64,000 nucleotides of DNA. Source: Polytrichum commune. Its lineage: Eukaryota > Streptophyta > Polytrichopsida > Polytrichales > Polytrichaceae. Below are positions 43,401 to 55,239 of the stretch, one piece after another (position 1 is the first letter of the stretch; each line of letters starts with the position of its first letter). Under the pieces are notes generated by a model that did no database searches, had not been told where the DNA came from, and saw only the letters and a list, made by a program, of their open reading frames with translations. Position numbers and translations under genes: made by a program. The stretch is taken from NCBI GenBank assembly GCA_950295325.1, contig OX485808.1, positions 35,422,527-35,486,526 of the forward strand. The letters are read 5' to 3'.

Positions 43401-46346
43401 ACATAAATGACTTTACTTGGTAGAGACTTATAAACAAACACTTATAGCACTGCGTAACTATGAATAGTAAGTGGCACTAAATACCATAAACGGTGTGATG
43501 GTGCTAATGATTTAGATGCGTTGAAATTGACACAAGATACTTAGAATAATATTGTTTGACTACCGTAAGTTAATTAAATCATTCAGTGGGTGATGGTTAT
43601 GGGTGATAATAGTACCTGGAGGAGAAGTTTCCTGATAAGAGACCCCTTATGCCCAAGGACCTTGTACAAAGAGCAAAAATACGTCAAGTAAGACATTTCT
43701 CACTTGTATCAAGTTGAAACCATATACAATATTTTAAAGCATACAATCAACATTATTCAATTTATTATCACTTCTCTTCACAAACACTTAACCATGGATG
43801 CCCCCCAACCTAGTGCCAGGAGACTCATATTGAGTCTGAATCTGCACTAGGTTGGGACATCTCACGGTTATATTCTCAGGGCCCACATGAACGAACGCAC
43901 ACTGCTGAATAATGTTATGCGAGTTCATGTTCACTCTGTGTGTGGGATGTGGTGTTTGTGGCAGGTGGTGAACTTGATTGCATCCAATATTCAGCCTCTT
44001 CAGAACACTGGTGTATTGGTAAATTGTTTCCTTTTTCTTCACCCTTCCAAGTTAGTGTCAGTGCCAAGCTTTTCTGCAAGTTTGCTTCTTCAGCTTCGTC
44101 CCAATCATCACTAAGTTAGTAGGTTTCGTAAGTTTCTCCAGGGTAGTCATCATTGTGTTTTTGTGTCATTCATTTGCCAGGCCAAGATAAAGGAGAAGTT
44201 GGGTCCAGAAGAGCAACTGAAATGGGCCCAGGAGTATATCAATCAGGGCTTCACAGGTAGTTCGCTAATCCACAATTCACCAAGGATGTCCAAGCTCTTC
44301 ACTCGGTAGATTTATCTTTTTTTCAGTGCTCCTGCACTACAAGTATATGAGACTTGGGCAACATGTCCTGCAATTGATGAAAATTATTTTGTGTCATTGG
44401 AATATTTGTAAATCTATCACTGAGGTAGATTTGTAGATTCTTTCATTGATCGGGACGTGTTGCCTAGGTCTCACATGTTGGCCATGATGTTAGCAAACTC
44501 ATGGTGTCAAAGTGTCGGGTTGTCCAACATCTGGCAATTGGTTGGAAGTTATTTTGAAGGGTTTGATGCTTGGAGTGCTTGTTGAGAGCATCCCTAGTCA
44601 GCAAGCACTAAAAGTTATTTTTCTAGGGATGAAGTTTTTCTTTGTCCATTCTTATAAGTTTTTCTCTCCTACTACATGCCTTTTATTTTGAATAAAATTG
44701 ATGCCTTTGAGAGTCCTAAGGCAACAAGCTTAATGTTTTTTGGTACCACCAAGCCAAGGATGAAGCTTCGCTTTGTTCAATCTCTAAATCCTCTCCTTCT
44801 ACAAACCTTTGAACTCAATCATTTCGATGTGTCTAATAATACACTTTAAGCAATGACTCAATCAGTTGGGACATCACACCTTGGTCCCAAAGTATGGTTA
44901 TTGTTGGTCTTTTGGGTTTAAGTACAAACAAACTTGCATCATGAGAAAGAAAATAAAATTCATGCATGTACGTTCCCTCTGCAAAACTGATGATATCTAA
45001 ACCATTTAGACAATTGAAGTTGGGATGATTGGTGTTGGGGTCTGATAAAGTAGAAGGCTGCTAAAACCAACTTCCCACCCAAGACCAACGCCTTCAAGTC
45101 TTGCACAATACGTACATATTGATTCTAAACATGTTCACCACCTTAACATCAAGCCCCCCTAATGGTTTTGAGCAATCTATCAATAGAAATCCGTACCCCT
45201 ATAACTTTTGCATATGCAATCCAAAGAACATATATTTTGGTGTATCGGAATCCCTCTCTTATGCTAATGAGAAACATTTTAATTTTAAAATATAATAACA
45301 GAAGCTACACTCAACGCTTGAAGTGTTGGTTTTTAGAACCCTCTACCTTACGTGGCCATGTTTTCTTTGGAACAGCATTGGAGTCGATTTTGAAGACAAC
45401 TGCTGGGAAGTATTCATTTGGTGATGAGCTCACTTTGGTAAGTCCTTGGATTGTTTTTGCACATTTTTGGGTGCCATGGATCTATCTCATATGACTCTTT
45501 GTATCTAAGTTGTGAACTCATGATGTTTTTCCAACATTTTGCAGGCTGATGTGGTTCTAGTTCCTCAGCTGGGAAATGCGGAACGGTATAAAGTTGATAT
45601 GGTAAGATGATCCACCAGCATCCTCGTTTATCTATCATAGTTGATGATATTTTGTGACAAATATACCAGACTTTGAGTTTATAACTTCTTCAATATTCAG
45701 AGTCAGACATGTAAGACATGTGGGTCTTATGTGTACAGTACTCTTGTTGATCGGACACCTATATTTGAGTGGTATAACTTATGGCAAGGCTTGTAGTTTT
45801 AGAATTGACACCAAAAAGATGTGTAATGTTGAGCCCGCGTTGAGATTGGACTCTAGATTCAAACTAGAGACACATTTTAGGTGCAATATTCCAACGTAGT
45901 TTGGAGGGCCTATGTGATCACTTGAGAAGAGAGAGAGACAGGGTCTTCACTTTGATCTCTTATAACTTTTGCATCTCAACTCCAGTTTTGAGAGGAGAAA
46001 TGATTATCCTTGTGATTCGCAAATGCTTACTGGACGAGACAACTCTTGATCCGATCTAATAGCCAAATTGTCTGTGGACTTAGAAGTGCCCACAATGAGG
46101 TCTCAAACTTTATACAACATGTACTAGAGTTTTCTTTCAACTAGGACTGTGAAACATAACCTTTGCCAGATTTAATCATGATCTTGAAAGAACCGATCCA
46201 TGCAATGCTGCAAAACATTACTTAAACACCGGTCATGTGTGTTGCAGACACCATATCCAACCCTCAGACTTCTTGGGAAGAACTTGTGGCAGTTGCCGGA
46301 AGTTCAGAAATCTTTGCCAGCCAACCAACCTGATGCTCGTAAGTGA
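40442..46346 (+). CDS. GSTZ: Glutathione S-transferase, zeta class (maleylacetoacetate isomerase)
   Basis: Ten exons: 40442-40459, 40649-40736, 41948-42004, 42179-42264, 43613-43687, 43965-44018, 44181-44256, 45376-45437, 45545-45601, 46248-46346; 223 aa, the family's usual length. All introns are GT-AG and all phases fit. The N-terminal thioredoxin-like domain has the zeta signature SSCSWR (residues 22-27, catalytic Ser/Cys), then LKGIPYKYKAVDL, NPLQLVPALE and the GSH-binding DSIAILFYLEEK. The C-terminal helical domain includes VVNLIASNIQPLQN, GKYSFGDELTLADV and TPYPTLRLL, ending NQPDARK. Enzyme role: cis-trans isomerisation of maleylacetoacetate in tyrosine breakdown with glutathione as cofactor, usually cytosolic. 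The exon 1 acceptor side is weak (TGGTGTAG). The final CTC|GTAAGTG could act as a donor to an alternative 3' exon. No lesions. Confidence 0.93.
41745..41880 (-). repeat. Repeat family A fragment, inverted, in a GST intron
   Basis: The reverse complement shows the family blocks TTTTCGTAGGATATTAAA, AGTATGAGATGATTAGCAAA and GGGTATCCATTC. Short and diverged. Confidence 0.45.
42465..42690 (+). repeat. Direct repeat in GST intron before exon 5 (YLEEKF exon), unit 1
   Basis: Blocks TATTTGGAATTACGCAATGC, ATAACTCTCATTACTATTAT, GACTTTACTTGATGAAAACG, TATAGCACTCCGTAGATC and ATACCATAAACGGTGTAGTG recur in order at 43275-43505. The end resembles family D termini. Confidence 0.7.
43275..43505 (+). repeat. 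Direct repeat in the same GST intron, unit 2
   Basis: Blocks CTATTTGGAATTATGTAATG, CATAACTCCTTCCTATAGGT, GACTTTACTTGGTAGAGACT, TATAGCACTGCGTAACTATG and ATACCATAAACGGTGTGATG match unit 1 in order. Confidence 0.7.
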
Positions 46347-47175
46347 TGCATTCTTGCTGACAATGTGCATGATGCAAACAACGAATCACAATGTGGTTTG
46401 TGAAAAAGCTTAACTTATATCTGAAGGCATTTTTATAAGATAGTGTAGACAAGAGGAAGTTCTATAGAATCGGTTCAAGGGTAATGTTGTGGATGGTTGC
46501 AACTTTGCAGTAAAATTTGACAGTTTTGTAAAATTGTTTGTGTTTTTGGTAAAGGCTCACCTGATTCACGACACATTTCCCAATCTCATCTGTGTGTGCA
46601 CAACTCAAAGTTGGGAAATACAGAGTTTGTCTTGCCCTCATGCATGAATGACTTCAATTACAATTCTTACCAAATACAAGTCAGTGGCATGAAACATTTC
46701 TATCTTGAAATATAGGGAAAATGCTTTTGACTCATTCATCATCAATGACAATATTTGTTCACTTGATCATAAGAATTGTCATTCAAAAAGTTACCGCAGT
46801 GACATAAATTACCATGTCCTCCACATGTTTGTTGTTGATTAATCTCAATATAAAGTTCACAAGATGAATTTAGAGTCTTTGACTCTGATTTAAGGGTTCA
46901 TTTTCCTAGAAATGGAATCTATGGTCTCCACAATAGTAATCAACGTTTTCAACCTGCCCTCCCCGGTTTACCCTCCCCTCGGTAGGTGCTGTAAATGCTC
47001 ACCCATGCACATAAATATCCTTGAGAGGTCGGGCTTTGAGCACATCCTAATTGGTTTGTGGATCGGATACGACATTGGACACCAATGCCAATATTCAACT
47101 TCCATATTTTTCTACTCTTTGCATATTGACATCATGCAATCAATCATTTTACACATATTATCATATTCATAATTG
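46347..47175. other. GST 3' flank, no gene; contains a family D fragment
   Basis: No coding potential recognised. At 46735-46815 the blocks ATCAATGACAATATTTGTTC and AAGTTACCGCAGTGACATAA match the right part of family D. Confidence 0.45.
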
Positions 47176-47542
47176 CATTAAATAGTCCTATTAGTGTGGG
47201 CCACATTAATTCTGTAGAGCCCACATTCATATTAAAAAATGAGAATCAATGTGGGCCAAATTAATTTTCGACCCTTGTCAATCTCTAGTTTTGATTTTGT
47301 ATGAATTAAATTGATTGTTTTTTGGGTGATTGATGTGAGTGGTATTTTATTTTATGATACTTTCAATGTAAGGTGAATATTTTCTTTTTTGTAAGATGTT
47401 GCTCACAAGTGCCAAGAAAGATTGAGGGGAATACTTGGAGTTTTGGACCGGCGTTGTTTCCACCTTGACCAAACAATTAAAGCTGTACATGTTAATTATT
47501 TCCACCCTAATTTTCCACCACATTAATAGGACTATTTAGTGT
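47176..47542. mobile_element. MITE with about 22-bp terminal inverted repeats
   Basis: Left end CATTAAATAGTCCTATTAGT is answered at the right by ATTAATAGGACTATTTAGTG. Length about 367 bp, with internal GTGGGCC(A/A)CATTAA-type sub-repeats. The CA(T/C)TA/TAGTG outer bases recall CACTA elements, but no matching target duplication was found. Confidence 0.7.
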
Positions 47543-50500
47543 AGTGTTGATAGAATCTAGAACTGAGGAGCAACTTTTTCCTTGTCCAACTAATGGTAGC
47601 AGTCAACAAATTAATCAACTCTTACTATGGAAGTTGACATGGCAATTGGGTCCCTAGTCGATTGCTCCCATTAGCAGTCAATTAGGGAGCCAACTACTTT
47701 CTAGAGCAATCGACTCCATATGTTCATGGGAATATGGATTTAAGAATGGTGAAATGAAAAAGGAGGATAGCCAACAACTGTTTGTATTCGTACACAAAAT
47801 TTTGTATTGTAACGAAGTTATCATAAAGATATCAAAATTATATAAAAATGTTGATGAAGGTGATACAAGCATACTATGGAGACCCCAATGATGCAGCCCA
47901 AAAATGAAACATGTGTAATTCTAGTAGTCTATGGGCTCATCCCACCTAACAAAGTTGAAATGCATCCCACGTGTTGCATAATACAAGTTAAGGCGATTTT
48001 CCTTGTTTTTGTCACAGAAGGCATCTAGGGCAAGCTTTCAAAATTTCTTATTTTTATCGGCAAAGAGTATTGGGCCATGACATTGTTGCAAAGTTGCCAT
48101 AGAAACATGTTGATTGTATGACACTCAGCTTTCTTGGTGTAAGGTACATCTAGATGTTGATGTCTCCTATTGTAGACGTACAACAATTTGGGTGCCACCC
48201 AAAACTTCTCCTTCAATTTTTCCTTTGTTTCTTCACTTTCCGCATGCCAAAGTGATTGAACATTCTCACCCTTATGTGTTGCACACCCCAATTGCACATT
48301 CCAATCTTCAGCCTTACATCCGATTCCCAATGAAGCATGATGTTATTTATGAAAAGATCATTGTATTGCACACTTTTCATGTGCACAACCTCCATTATCC
48401 ATAGCAAAGCCCAAGCTAACATTACCCTATTGGCTTGGAACGTTTGAACTTAATCAAAGAGTTGTCATTCAGTTGCACCCATAATCAAGATGTTGGCATT
48501 TGAACAATCAACTTTGTTTCATAAACATATTTCTCATAGAGCACCCCTGTTCCATCATAATGTGTGGCCCGCATTAGACACATTGCTGATCAACCAAAAC
48601 TTGATGATTTTCGGATGCGTATACCTCATGAAATATTCATATCTCAAGACAAATTTTGGCACATTGATCATTTCAAGATCGTATCATGCTTCTAGCTCTC
48701 CACCTATCTATATAATTTGCAATTTTGTCATTTGTATCATTTATTTTCATTAACAATGAGAATTGTGATTGTGATGATTTTTATTTATTTTTGATTTTGA
48801 TTTTGATTTTATTTATTTATTTATTTTTGGTTTTGGTTTTGGTTTTTTTCTTCTAAATCCATCATGGGAAGATCAAATCAACATTTCATACATCTAATAT
48901 GCACAAATGTGATCCTTTGATGGCACCTCATGATTGATCTTATTGTTGGTCCTCTGTTATCAAAAAATATTTATATTAAAACTTAGAAAACATTTCACCC
49001 CCAAATGCCTAATAGCCAAAGGCTTTGAACAAGAGAAACATTCAACAAAAATTATACATGTACTTGGTGCCAATACTAAAAATGATTCTATAATGTTCAT
49101 TTTATTGTTTCATCCCGATTTTTAAAAATCTACACATCCAAATCATTATTCAACCACTTTTAAGGATAACAAGTCACATGTTTTTCAAAACATGCTGAAA
49201 TTTGGTAGGGGGGGGGGGGGTGGGGGGGGGTCATTTAGATATTAAGCTTAGAGCATGTTACACATTGTACACCAAACACTAACTCTAAGAGAAGACTTGT
49301 TCATTGCAACTCATGGCTAGTGTAGTTAAGTATTTACCATCTTCTGAAAAAGGACAAATCTCAAGGTACAAATGCCCAAGAAAGACTTAACTTGTGTCTC
49401 ATACAAGTATTTGTCACATTATAATTCATTTATTAAACAAAAGGATAGGTCTTGCACTTCGGAAACGCAATTAGCATGTGTTTCACTCTTCTTTCTATTA
49501 AGAATCCTTGTTTAGGATCTTATTTTCAGTATTTCATTCTAATTTGTATTTTGGTTGTGATCTATAAGTTTCCATTTCCTTATTCTAAAATGGTACCCCT
49601 AGGGAAGGCACTTGTAGGAAATTGGCATACACGTGCGAGAATGGAAGAATCGTTTAGGGGCTATTTGTCTTAATCTTAAAAAATAATTGGACCCTATAAT
49701 TGTTAAAAATCATGCTTATCATCATTTTTGTCCACTCTATAGGTAATTATAAATTCTAGAATCATGCAATCACTTGCACCTTTTTTATTTACAAAGTTGG
49801 GGATTGATTTTTTTCCCTCGTAGTCTTGGAGTGGATTTCTTGTTTTGTTGATATTTTTCATGTATAGGTACAAAATTATATTCGTTAATTGGAGACTTTG
49901 GAAAGTCTCAAAATAGATATTATCCATAGTTTGGGATGCCAATACTATGAATCTTGGGAATAGCAAGAACGATGCGAACAATGAGATTGTAACATTTTAC
50001 ATATTCTCTGCATGAGAAATAAACATGTTTCCAGATATAGTAATTTCCTAAATTATAACGAAAACATGCACCAAAGAGGCATTTCAATGACAAAAAAAAT
50101 TAAATTATTGAATTTGTTACACCAAAAGGAACTATGGAGTCTTGTATTAATCATCGGATCTTATGATTATAATTTATTGGATGTGCATATATTACATAAG
50201 GGTTGTAATAAATAGGATGTCTTATCCCAAAATAATTTGATGTCATACGAAATAAATTGCCAAACTAAAATCTGGAATATATAATTGTGATCACACAATA
50301 TTTGTTGCATAATATGAATAAACATTTGATAGTACATAAAAATTTGATTTCCACGTCCACCAATACAATCATGTAGAATGTAAACTTGAATATCTTAAAT
50401 TGAACCTTAAAAAAAAGCCTAATCCAATCATCAATTTCAATGTCATATAATTCCTAAAATAATGAATACATATTTCAAACACTAACCCCAAGCTCTTATG

Positions 50501-50841
50501 TTATCATTCACTATCTTCATCATCACTTTTATTCTCAACATCATTTTCCGCAATAGCAATACAAGCCAAGTTGTCTTTTAATCTATGTGCTTCTAGGGGA
50601 TGGGCATTGTCTTTAATTTAAAACTTTTTTTTTTCGGCTTCTAAGCACAAAATATAGTATTTGTGTTTCTCCAAATTGGTGTATATGTCGAGTCCATTGT
50701 CCACTTAAAACCCTTCTTGGTGTCCCAACTTGAATACGTGTGTAGCACATTCAGGTCTCTGGTGCTTGGGTGGTAGTATTCCATCTCAATTTGACGGAAA
50801 TTGGGGCTAGTTGGAAATAATAGTTGGTGACAACAATGATT
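47543..50841. other. Noncoding spacer; weak minus-strand coding-like stretch near 48.0-48.4 kb
   Basis: Mostly AT-rich with a T-rich (TTTGATTTTGATTT)-type tract at 48780-48845 and a G run at 49207-49230. Minus-strand frames at 48025-48422 (for example NIMLHWESDVRLKIGMCNWG) look protein-like but match no family I know, and may be a small transposon fragment. Confidence 0.35.
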
Positions 50842-53040
50842 TCACCAACCATATGGATTTGGAGCAATCCTCATCCTAGGCATGTACGACAACCATATAA
50901 CCTTCGTAGCAATCAACATCCACACAAAATGGCGGAGCCAGACAATTGTGAGCATGGCCAACGTAATGTTCGTTTGTAGCAAACTCCTTGCAGATGTCCC
51001 CATTGATGAAGAACATGGCGTTAGATTCCACGGCAATCATGCAACTTTGTGGCCATTATCTTTGTGTCAAAGTTGACCGGGTATCGACGCCCACTATATG
51101 TAAAGCATAGCACATGGGATCTCCATATGTGATTAGTAGTTCATGTGTATCAACAATCCTTGCGATGTCTTCTTCACATAATTCTTTACAATATTCAATG
51201 AATCCCGATAAAGCCTTGATGGTTTCCAACTCATTCCTCATAGGGTTGGGTATGCAAGGCTTTGGCTCTCCATCTAGTAACATGTGTTTTTCATGTTCAT
51301 CTTGGTGCCAAACTAGTATTCCATGCTCTAGGCCCCAATTCAGTGATGTACATAAAACTTTAAATTACATGGTCAATATACCATCGTCACACATATAGAA
51401 ATTCAATTGTTGGGCTTTGGTATGGCCAACTAATCAGTCACCTCCTTTGAAAATGAATGCATTGATGAACGCCTTGAAATTGGGTTATTCTTTGAACAAA
51501 TGCGGAATGATCGGCACAACATCCAAATTCATTTACAATTTATGAGAAGTGGAATTGTTGGAAAATCCTCTTCGTGCAACTTCATATTCTAATGTCCAAA
51601 TGAAATACCAATGTCATCATGTGTATGCCCGACCATCAAGAGAGATACAAACACCTCCTTGAATATCCTTTTCACTATGAGCAACGACCAAAAATAGAAT
51701 ACATATCGACATTTGTTGTCCTTTGCACAATTATCAAGTTGCACATGCAAAGTCGGTGGTAGTTCTTTACCAAAAGCAAGTTGTTGAGGGGATTCCGTCA
51801 TTGAAGTTAAACACACCTTCTTCCCATCAAGTACTCTCTCATAAAGAGGTGTTGTTTCAGGACGCATGAATAAAGCACGTAACGAAGAAGTTGGTCATTT
51901 GTTGAAATCTCGTAGAAGTTATGCAAACCCGCTATATGATTGACATCACCAAGGTAGAAATCCAACTCATAATGCACATATATCACATGCACATGGCCAT
52001 GTGCGATCAAACCTGGTGAAATGCGTTAAGATCAAAATAATGTGTAAGTCTTTATAAGTTGTGCATGCAAACAAATTCAAAATCTCTACCTAGCATATAA
52101 AAATAACCAATTTGCATATGCGCATATGTAACCGTAAACAAATTGCTAATACATTGCAAATCTTATGAACCTAATATTGCTATTGGGAACTTGAAAAGTC
52201 CATCCGTGGCCTTGATTTTGCAAGTATAACAAGGACAAGTAGTCTTGGCATGGTCCATCATGTTATGAATGATCTTCAAAACCTTGTTCGGCCTCATTAT
52301 GGAAAGTGCATAATTTTTGCAATGGTTTTGATGGTGTGCCTCGTGGTTATCCACATGTTCGATATATTTCCTTTGATGTGTACTATGCGACTTTGTGCCA
52401 ATCAGATGGATGTCTCAAAGGCTTTATATTTTTCACAAGCGATGCAACGTGCGCACTTGTCACCAAGTCTCTTTATAATATACTTTGCGAATTGTTGGTT
52501 CTTGATGACATTCAACATAGACAAAGAAATTGATCCACAAAATGCTTTTTGGGCAACATCTTTAACGTCCACCAATATGTTCTTTCATTTTATTCATGTG
52601 GACAAAACCATTTGAACAACTTTTTCCCTTGAAGGAAAGGTTGTTGTCTTGTGTGGCATTGTATCAACCAAGGGTAAACTAATGGTTGATAGTGTTGCAA
52701 CAACTTGACGTGCAACCTCTCTAGGTTTTTTGGTTCCAAAGTTGTAGTGGAAGGAAGAACAATGCCCTTGAGAACAATAAATTCAGAACCTATAAAAGTC
52801 GGCATTTGTTACTGCATGGATGATGTACCACGCCTTACAACAAATTTCTACATTTTCCAAGGTCATCATTTTATAATCTCGACCATCCATGTGTATGTTA
52901 CAATGAACCTCAAGCTTCTTTCTTGATTGCATCCAAAAGTTCGCAAGCAACATTTCTAGCCTTAAAGACTTATTTTGTCATGGGGAAACAATTGGTGGCA
53001 TTTCTTTCCACAACAATCCACCATCGCCATTGACCTAATA
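50842..53040 (-). pseudogene. Decayed transposon-like protein, family uncertain
   Basis: Minus-strand frames line up as one eroded protein of about 700 codons. Readable stretches in order include MPTFIGSEFIVLKGIVLP, CHTRQQPFLQGKKLFKWFCP, CEKYKALRHPSDWHK-like sequence, NHEAHHQNHCKNYALSIMRP, TTCPCYTCKIKATDGLFKFP, HYELDFYLGDVNHIAGLHNF, LPPTLHVQLDNCAKDNKCRY followed by VFYFWSLLIVKRIFKEVFVS, and LMVGHTHDDIGISFG. The HVQLDNCxKDNK and GHTHDDID-like blocks occur in a widespread uncharacterised plant/algal repeat protein (DUF7869-like, from memory). The CPCYTC motif looks like a metal-binding knuckle. Many stops and frame changes. Confidence 0.5.
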
Positions 53041-53095
53041 GATCCATATACCCAACGTCTTCATCACTGAGGGGTTAGCATCAACATAAACCTTA

Positions 53096-53419
53096 GGGTT
53101 TGTGTTTCTGCATGAGCATGAAAATTGGAACTTACCACTTCACACGCCGATCCCAAGTATGACATGGATACCTACATGACAACAACTTTTTGGAGTTGAG
53201 GTTTGGGACTTGTGTTGAGAGTTTGAGTCGAGCAAAAAGCCAGACCCAACTCCCAACACAAGTCCCACAACTATTTTTCCACAAATTAATCAACATCCGA
53301 GTTTAATGATAATTAACCACATGTTAACGGTTTCTTTGAGGCTCAAAAGTTGGGACGTTTGCCTACATGTTGGGACTTGGTAACACGAATGGGACTTGGG
53401 ACTTCATGTGAACCGGTGC
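53096..53419. mobile_element. Tourist-like MITE, family T3, copy 1
   Basis: Flanked by TTA (53093-53095, 53420-53422). The interior matches 56582-56932: CAACTTTTTGGAGTTGAGG, GACCCAACTCCCAACACAAG, TTTAATGATAATTAACCACA, TTGAGGCTCAAAAGTTGGGA. The right end GTGAACCGGTGC is good; the left end is diverged. Confidence 0.7.
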
Positions 53420-53655
53420 TTAGGAGAAGTGGGCTAGTACGAAAAAGTAACCATTTAAGACCTCTCTACCTTATAATGGTTACTGAACCATCAAACACAA
53501 CACGTACCATTCCCAAATGGCCTCTCTATCAAGCAAGGGGCCCCCCTGAATAATAATGTTACCTTTATGAGCCCTCATGACTCATCTCCAGCATCTTCAA
53601 AATGCTGACGAGGCAGGCGAGGAACCAGGACGGAAGGAGGACAAAGCCTCATCCG

Positions 53656-53664
53656 CCACGTGTC
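53656..53664 (+). promoter_or_regulatory. ABRE/G-box in the promoter of the LEA-like gene
   Basis: CCACGTGTC contains a palindromic CACGTG core and ACGTGTC, the bZIP (ABF/AREB) site of abscisic-acid and dehydration-responsive promoters. It lies about 100 bases upstream of a CT-rich leader (53740-53790), where transcription probably starts. Confidence 0.6.
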
Positions 53665-53739
53665 AACCCATGTCGGTGCCAGCTGCCCTTCTGGACCCCG
53701 TCAACGCCCGTCGCCTCTCATAAGTCTCTCCTCCTCTCC

Positions 53740-53838
53740 TTCCTTTAACACTCTGCTCTCTCTCTCTCACACAACCTCGCCTCCTCCATAGCTGCTCTTC
53801 TCAACAATCTTGAGCTCCAATTATCTGTTTCCGATCAG
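53740..53838 (+). other. Noncoding first exon of the LEA-like gene (5' UTR)
   Basis: A CT-rich leader ends CCGATCAG|GTACTAAC. The first intron runs to 55200 (TTACCAG) and has a perfect TACTAAC branch-site consensus at about 55176-55182. The 5' end is estimated from the pyrimidine patch. Confidence 0.5.
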
Positions 53839-55239
53839 GTACTAACTCAGCCGTGTCTTTCACTTGAATTACACTTGCTGTTGTTGTTGTTGGTTGCTTA
53901 GGGGTTTGCTTGTTTGGGCTGAATTTGCTGCATAGATTGCACCTTTCTGAGGTCATCTGTTTTGCTTTAGTTCTAGATCTTCTTTGTGTGCCTGGAGTCT
54001 GTACTCAGGTACAGAAGAGAAACCTGGGATTTTTCTTTGGGTTAGAGTACTTTCTGGTCTTTTTGAACTGCGTTGTCATCGCAGTGTCCGATCTGGTTCA
54101 ATCTGTGTTTGTTTGGAAACACAGATTTTTTTGTTAGAGTTTTCTGTTATTTTGGGCTTGAGAGTTTTCACTTTCTAGTTAGTGGAGTCTGGAAGTGGTT
54201 GATTTGATTTTATATACACATGGTTAAGGCACATGGTTAAGGCACTTAAGGCACATGTTGGTTGTGTACTTTGGGAGCTCACCCAATCAGCTTATTTAGT
54301 TGTTTTGAGGATTTGAAAAAGTGTGCCTTTCTGGTCTATTTAAGAGTAAGTTAGATCCCCTTCCTGTGCGGAATCTGTGTACAGATAGATGAGAAGTTTT
54401 GGTTTTATACGAATAAATAGTTAGTGAGCTTTATGGTTTGCTAGAGGGTGTGGTGGTTCCATACATGTGCATAACTTACTGTATGTTCAGATCTGGCTGG
54501 GCACGGCTCTGCCTACATTCAATTTCCATGCCATCTTTTAACAAGCTCTAACCCATAAGATGTGGCACTTTTTGGCAAAAGTGAATCAATTCACACCCAA
54601 TCTGTCCACTCGTGGTGTACTTGCTCCTTTTCCTTTTCTTTTTTTTAAATTTTATACATGAGCATCTGTTAATCTTTGGTCGTTAAAAATTCAACACGTG
54701 TTAGATGAGGAATGCTGATGTGGCTGGCCCATAATCCGGGCGATCATCTCATATCGGTGTTAGAGCCATGGTGTTATGCTAATCACGAAATGCAGACCAA
54801 TATGTAAATTTGTCTGTTTACGGCCCAGTAATATTTTGTAGGTTTGGAAATTGAGGATGATCATACTGCATTGAGTACATGGATTAAGTGTTCAGTCATG
54901 GTCGAGGTTTAGCATACGGCTTCTATGCAAGATGGGCATTGTCGTGATGGAATTTCACCATGTCTATTTGAATTTTGAGGAGTTATTAGATGGGAATATT
55001 CTTTGAAACCTAGGTTTGACGTTTTTGTGATTTGTGCCGGGGTATAAATATAATTTCACGAGTGGACCATAAGGTCATTAGTGTGCTCAAGTGCCTTTTA
55101 TCCAGCATTTTTTGTAAGACTCTGTTACAGTGTCAGTCTTTCGCACAGATCAGCTTGGAGGTCTGTTGGCTAATTATACTAACGGTTTTGCTGTTACCAG
55201 GTTTGATTATCACCTACATCATCACAGTTTCGAATCTTA

